Assembly: GCA_964426135.1 (NCBI GenBank)
Contig: CAYRPN010000177.1
Location: 1-9,676, forward strand
Length of the DNA: 9,676 nucleotides
DNA from: CAYRPN01 sp964426135
GTDB lineage: Bacteria > Planctomycetota > Phycisphaerae > Phycisphaerales > Phycisphaeraceae
Reading direction: 5' to 3'
Below are positions 6,874-9,676 of this stretch, piece after piece. A program made the translations under genes and the position numbers. Within the stretch, counting starts at the first letter, position 1; each line of letters opens with the position of its first letter. Below the pieces are notes generated by a model, which searched no databases, was not told the DNA's origin, and saw only the letters and a list, made by a program, of their open reading frames with translations.

Positions 6874-6905
6874 AACCTGAAAAATCCCGTTTGGCGCGTC
6901 AGGTT
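6874..6905. promoter_or_regulatory. Inverted repeat upstream of the sigma factor gene
   Basis: AACCTGA (6874-6880) and TCAGGTT (6899-6905) are perfect 7-base arms separated by 18 bases, about 65 bases before the sigma start. The left arm holds AACC and the right end holds CGTC (6897-6900), words seen in many ECF promoters. The gap between them (19 bases) is longer than usual. It could be an operator or an autoregulated promoter; this is a weak call. Confidence 0.3.
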
Positions 6906-6967
6906 TCCCGCTCGCCGATGGAAGGAATCAGTAGCAAGCCCGCGCCGCACCCGTTCAGAACTTTCCC

Positions 6968-7489
6968 ATGGATGACCGAAACGCGTTCCTGCTGCTGTTT
7001 CTCAAGCACGAGCTGGAGATCAAAGCGATGATCCGGTGCCTGGTCCGTGATCGCGCTGTGCGCGACGATGTCTTTCAGGACGTCGCGCTGACGCTCTGGG
7101 AGCAGTTCGGCAAATACGACCGCACGCGGCCGTTCGGAGCCTGGGCCAGGGGCGTCGTGTCCAACAAGGTGCTGCAGCGTCAACACCAGGACAGGCGTTT
7201 CGCATCGGCGTTTTCGGATGCCACGCTGGCCGCCATGAGGGCCGCGTTCGATCGCACGGAACAGCGTTCGTCGGGCATGGCTGACGCGCTGGAGGACTGC
7301 GTCGAAGCGCTGCCGGAACGAGTCCGCCAGCTCCTGCACCTGCGGTTTCATTCAGACTTGAAGATCGATCAGATTGCCGCTCAATTGAATCGCACCGCCT
7401 TGGCTGTGTATCAGGCGCTGAGCCGGCTGCGAAGACAACTTCAGGATTGCGTGCTGCGGAAGCTGGGAGCACTTGACGGGGGCGACTGA
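6968..7489 (+). CDS. ECF-type RNA polymerase sigma factor
   Basis: This 173-residue protein should direct RNA polymerase to specific promoters when released from its anti-sigma factor. Region 2 spans about residues 8-72 and includes VRDDVFQDVALTLWEQF (31-47, core-binding and -10 contact region) and FGAWARGVVSNK (56-67). Region 4 spans about 108-166 with ALPERVRQLLHLRF (114-127) and a helix-turn-helix around KIDQIAAQLNRTALAVYQALSR (132-153), which contacts the -35. There is no region 1 or 3, as expected for the ECF class. The layout resembles sigma factors common in Planctomycetota and Verrucomicrobiota. The ATG at 6968 lacks a clear ribosome site. The FecR-like gene 86 bases downstream is its probable anti-sigma factor. 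Confidence 0.92.
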   Translation: MDDRNAFLLLFLKHELEIKAMIRCLVRDRAVRDDVFQDVALTLWEQFGKYDRTRPFGAWARGVVSNKVLQRQHQDRRFASAFSDATLAAMRAAFDRTEQRSSGMADALEDCVEALPERVRQLLHLRFHSDLKIDQIAAQLNRTALAVYQALSRLRRQLQDCVLRKLGALDGGD

Positions 7490-7525
7490 CCGCCGTCGCG
7501 CCAGCAGGCGGTCGTCGAAGTTTTT
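7488..7525 (+). terminator. Hairpin between sigma and anti-sigma genes (possible attenuator)
   Basis: GACCGCC (7488-7494, overlapping the sigma stop codon) pairs with GGCGGTC (7507-7513) around a 12-base loop. The TTTTT run comes only at 7521-7525, seven bases after the stem, so a full terminator is doubtful. It might lower anti-sigma expression relative to sigma. Confidence 0.3.
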
Positions 7526-7575
7526 CGTCGCAAGAATCGGAATCGCCATCGCACGGAGTCGCGCAGCCACAGGCC

Positions 7576-8964
7576 ATGAACCACCCCGCCGACGACAACC
7601 TGGTGACCGGCTTTCTCGAAGGTCTGCTGACCGACGATGAGGCGGCGCTGCTGGATCAGCGTCTGGCGGAGGATCCGCGCCTGGCCGAGCGCCTGGCCGA
7701 CGCCTGCCGCGTGGAGGTCTGCCTCGCCTCGCTCCTGGGGCAAGACGGCGCGAGCGTTGCCGAGCAGCCGACGCAACCGGCCGTTGCCGGATCGATCGGC
7801 CGGCCGCTCCGGCGATCGAGGATGATTCAGGCCGCGGCGATCGCGCTGCTGGCCGCCGGGGCGATGATCGCGATGGCTCTCATCTTCCGGTCAACCAACG
7901 ATCCAGCAAGCTCGACGGTTGCTGTCGAATCGGGGCGGGTGCTCGTCGATGGCCAGGCAGTCGATCGGCTGCGCCACGGGCAATCGCTGGAAGTCGCCTC
8001 CGATGCGGTGCTGGCGCTGACCGATGGCTCAAAGGCCCGGCTCGACGCGCATACCCGAGCGGTGCTTCACGGCCCCGCCTCCGAGGTCCGCCAGCGCGTG
8101 GAGATCACGGAAGGCGGCGGCGCCTTCACCGTCGCCAAGGGGCAAGGCGAGTTCACCGTCGAGACCAGCCTCGGTCGCGTCACCGCGCTGGGCACGGAGT
8201 TCTCCGCGCACCTTCGTCCGGCCGCCGCCCGCAAGGAAGGCGACCGCGAGTCGGGCGATCGGCCGCGCGGGAGTCCCGAGCCGGCGGTTCTGGCGGTGTC
8301 GGTGAGCCACGGCAGCGTGCGGGTCGAGGCGAACGATCGCGTCGTCGTGCTGGCCGCCGGGGAGAGCCGGACCTTCGCCCGGGGCAAGAGCGACCGCGAA
8401 GGCGAGGGCCGGGGTGAGCCGAAGGGCGAACACCGTCGGACGCTGCGCGGCCGGTTCGGAGGTCTGCGTGAGGGCCGGCTGGTGCTGATGATCAGCCGGG
8501 AATCGCGCGAACCTGAGCACCGGCTGCTGGATTTGTCGCCCTCGTTGAAGGTGACGCTGGATGGCCGGGCGGCATCGGTGGTAGATGTGCCGCCGGGGCG
8601 CGAGGTGCAGGTGACGCTCGACGAGGGCATGAAGACCGTGAAGGAACTGATCGTTCTGCCGGCAAAGGGCCGGCCGCGCGGCGAGGACGATGACCGAGGG
8701 GATGGCGAGCGTGAACCGAACGAGCGGCGCGCGGAACCTCAGCGCGAGCGCAAGCCCGGCAGCGAAGGCTCGTGCCGCACGACGCCGGCGCATCCTGGCC
8801 AGGCGGGCAGCGTCGCCGCTGCCGCGCGGCTTGAGGTATCGACCGCGGCGCTCAAGTCGCCGCCTCTTTTGTGTGATCATTGGCTGGCGAACGGGATTCG
8901 CCCGCCACCGTTGGCAACCCTCACCCTTTTCAGGAGCATCCCATGTTTCGACGCAGCTTTCTGA
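7576..8964 (+). CDS. Transmembrane FecR-like anti-sigma factor with a second C-terminal beta domain
   Basis: Probable membrane partner that holds the upstream ECF sigma factor until a signal arrives outside the cytoplasm. It has a helical N-terminus (about 5-55, FLEGLLTDDEAALLDQRL) likely to bind sigma, and one membrane helix (about 83-104). A FecR domain (about 130-268) follows, with LTDGSKARL, GPASEV, GGAFTVAKGQGEFTVET, GRVTALGTEFS, SVSHGSVRVE and VLAAGESRTF. A charged loop (219-235) interrupts the FecR domain. Next come an RE/G-rich linker (270-288) and a small beta-like domain (about 290-365) that resembles the protein encoded next door. The last ~95 residues are Arg/Glu/Pro-rich and then featureless, and overlap the next gene by 22 bases. 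A frameshift near 8670-8690 would reach stops at 8691 or 8712, so the natural C-terminus may be shorter. The ATG has only a weak ribosome site. Confidence 0.85.
   Translation: MNHPADDNLVTGFLEGLLTDDEAALLDQRLAEDPRLAERLADACRVEVCLASLLGQDGASVAEQPTQPAVAGSIGRPLRRSRMIQAAAIALLAAGAMIAMALIFRSTNDPASSTVAVESGRVLVDGQAVDRLRHGQSLEVASDAVLALTDGSKARLDAHTRAVLHGPASEVRQRVEITEGGGAFTVAKGQGEFTVETSLGRVTALGTEFSAHLRPAAARKEGDRESGDRPRGSPEPAVLAVSVSHGSVRVEANDRVVVLAAGESRTFARGKSDREGEGRGEPKGEHRRTLRGRFGGLREGRLVLMISRESREPEHRLLDLSPSLKVTLDGRAASVVDVPPGREVQVTLDEGMKTVKELIVLPAKGRPRGEDDDRGDGEREPNERRAEPQRERKPGSEGSCRTTPAHPGQAGSVAAAARLEVSTAALKSPPLLCDHWLANGIRPPPLATLTLFRSIPCFDAAF
8826..8870 (+). terminator. Imperfect hairpin with a short T-run inside the anti-sigma 3' end
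   Basis: GCGGC-TTGAG (8826-8835) pairs with CTCAA (8851-8855) and GCCGC (8859-8863) across a 3-base bulge. CTCTTTT follows (8864-8870). It lies within the open frame's last 100 bases but before the next gene, as a terminator would if the anti-sigma coding region really ends earlier. Confidence 0.3.
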
Positions 8965-9449
8965 TTCTGAGCCTTTCGTTCGTTTTGACTAGTCCCCTGC
9001 TGGCGGACGACGGCCCCAAGCCCGTCAAGCCTCCCAAGCCCGCTGGCGGCGAGGGCGACCGCGAAGGCGAGCGGCCGCCCAAGGTCCGCAAGGAAGGCGG
9101 CGAGGAAGGCGGCAAGGGCGCGCGGATCGCCGGCAAGGTGAAGGCTGTGAACCTCGCCGACGGAACCATCACGCTCGAAGGCCGGCGCAAGGAAGGCGGA
9201 CAGGTCGGCGCTGATCAGACGTTTGAAGTCGTCGGCGATGCGTCGATCAAGGTCAATGGCGCCGCGGCAGGCTTGAAGAATGTCCCCGTGGGCAGCGAAG
9301 CATTGCTGCAATTGGACGCCAACAAACAGGTCATCGCGATCACCGTCGGCGCCGGCAAGGAAGGCGGCCGAGAAGGAGGCGGCGAAGGCAACCGTCCGCC
9401 CAAACGCGGCGGCGAAGGCGAACGCAAGCGCGAAGGCGAGCGCGGATGA
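8943..9449 (+). CDS. Exported low-complexity protein with a DUF5666-like beta domain
   Basis: The ATG at 8943 follows AGGAG (8932-8936) at good spacing and gives a 168-residue protein with a clear signal peptide (MFRRSFLILSLSFVLTSPLLA, cleavage before DDG). The frame is open to 8880, but the earlier start would bury the signal. The mature protein has three parts: a Pro/Lys- and Gly/Glu/Arg-rich segment (22-60), a beta-rich domain (about 61-137: GKVKAVNLADGTITLEG, SIKVNG, NVPVGSEALLQLD, VIAITV), and a Gly/Glu/Arg/Lys-rich tail (138-168). The beta domain has the strand and turn pattern of small barrels such as DUF5666; that assignment is by eye. It also resembles residues 290-365 of the upstream anti-sigma factor. 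Its gene overlaps the anti-sigma frame by 22 bases, which suggests cotranscription. A role as partner or input of the sigma system is inferred. Confidence 0.8.
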   Translation: MFRRSFLILSLSFVLTSPLLADDGPKPVKPPKPAGGEGDREGERPPKVRKEGGEEGGKGARIAGKVKAVNLADGTITLEGRRKEGGQVGADQTFEVVGDASIKVNGAAAGLKNVPVGSEALLQLDANKQVIAITVGAGKEGGREGGGEGNRPPKRGGEGERKREGERG

Positions 9450-9494
9450 GCCGGCACGCACGGCAGACACGCGGCATCCTCATGTCGCGAATCT

Positions 9495-9552
9495 CCGCCT
9501 CGCAGCGGCGCTCGATCGTCCTTTCCAGGAGATCCGCGCCGCTGCGAGGCGG
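9495..9552. repeat. Long hairpin with 17-bp perfect arms
   Basis: The arms 9495-9511 and 9536-9552 are exact reverse complements (CCGCCTCGCAGCGGCGC and its complement). The 24 bases between them pair further (GATC and TCCT with AGGA and GATC, one bulged G), leaving a 4-base loop. It starts 45 bases after the exported-protein stop. No T-run follows, so it may stabilise the 3' end of the mRNA or be another palindromic element rather than an intrinsic terminator. Confidence 0.65.
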
Positions 9553-9624
9553 CATCTGAGAGCGCTCCCGCCGCGATGGACACACTCGTTGATCAAGCAG
9601 GCCTCGCCGCGACTTGGCCGCTTC

Positions 9625-9676
9625 CGATTCCCCTCCCTCTTAGGGAGGGGTTAGGGGAGGGTCGGGCGCACTGCGT
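9625..9676. repeat. G-rich palindromic element, third copy, cut by the window end
   Basis: Bases 9625-9674 match the reverse complement of 3279-3328 at 48 of 50 positions. The two differences lie in the hairpin loop. The match includes GCGCACTGC beyond the G-rich block, so the repeated unit is longer than the G-tract itself. The element continues to or beyond the window edge. Confidence 0.85.

Noticed and set aside
8029..8880. Long minus-strand open frame opposite the anti-sigma gene
   Set aside because: The translation is Arg/Ala/Leu/His-rich with no domain. The plus strand encodes a recognisable FecR domain over the same stretch.

Overview
The window is about 9.7 kb of GC-rich bacterial chromosome. 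The best fit is a member of the Planctomycetota or a close relative. Three things suggest this: an exported formylglycine-type sulfatase, an exported helical-repeat/WD40 protein, and an ECF sigma factor paired with a FecR-type membrane anti-sigma factor. This is an inference from gene content; there is no rRNA here to settle it. The genes are spaced by intergenic regions dense in palindromic repeats.

Left part (1-3996, all on the minus strand). A 209-residue exported protein of unknown function (3996-3367) lies upstream of an exported S1-type sulfatase (3048-1567). Then comes an exported protein with a helical N-terminal region and only four WD40 repeats (1219-11), which may be truncated. The gaps are filled with repeats, mainly a pair of G-rich palindromic elements in inverted orientation at 3181-3356. 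One of them recurs almost unchanged at the right end of the window (9625-9676).

Centre (3997-6157). A 578-base divergent intergenic region carries two nested palindromic elements and the recA promoter. It leads into recA (4575-5774, plus strand), whose product has an unusually long N-terminal extension. A tRNA-Pro(TGG) gene follows (6030-6104), with a likely promoter and a clean intrinsic terminator. Related copies of an ~80-base repeat lie on both sides of the tRNA.

Right part (6158-9676). A repeat cluster and one doubtful small ORF precede a three-gene plus-strand cluster: an ECF sigma factor (6968-7489), a transmembrane FecR-like anti-sigma factor (7576-8964), and an exported low-complexity protein (8943-9449). 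The most interesting observation is here. After its FecR domain, the anti-sigma factor has a second small predicted beta domain flanked by Arg/Glu/Gly-rich linkers. By eye, the same domain-plus-linker pattern makes up the mature exported protein encoded next door. The three genes therefore look like one signalling module in which the exported protein could be a partner, competitor or paralogous ligand of the sensor domain.
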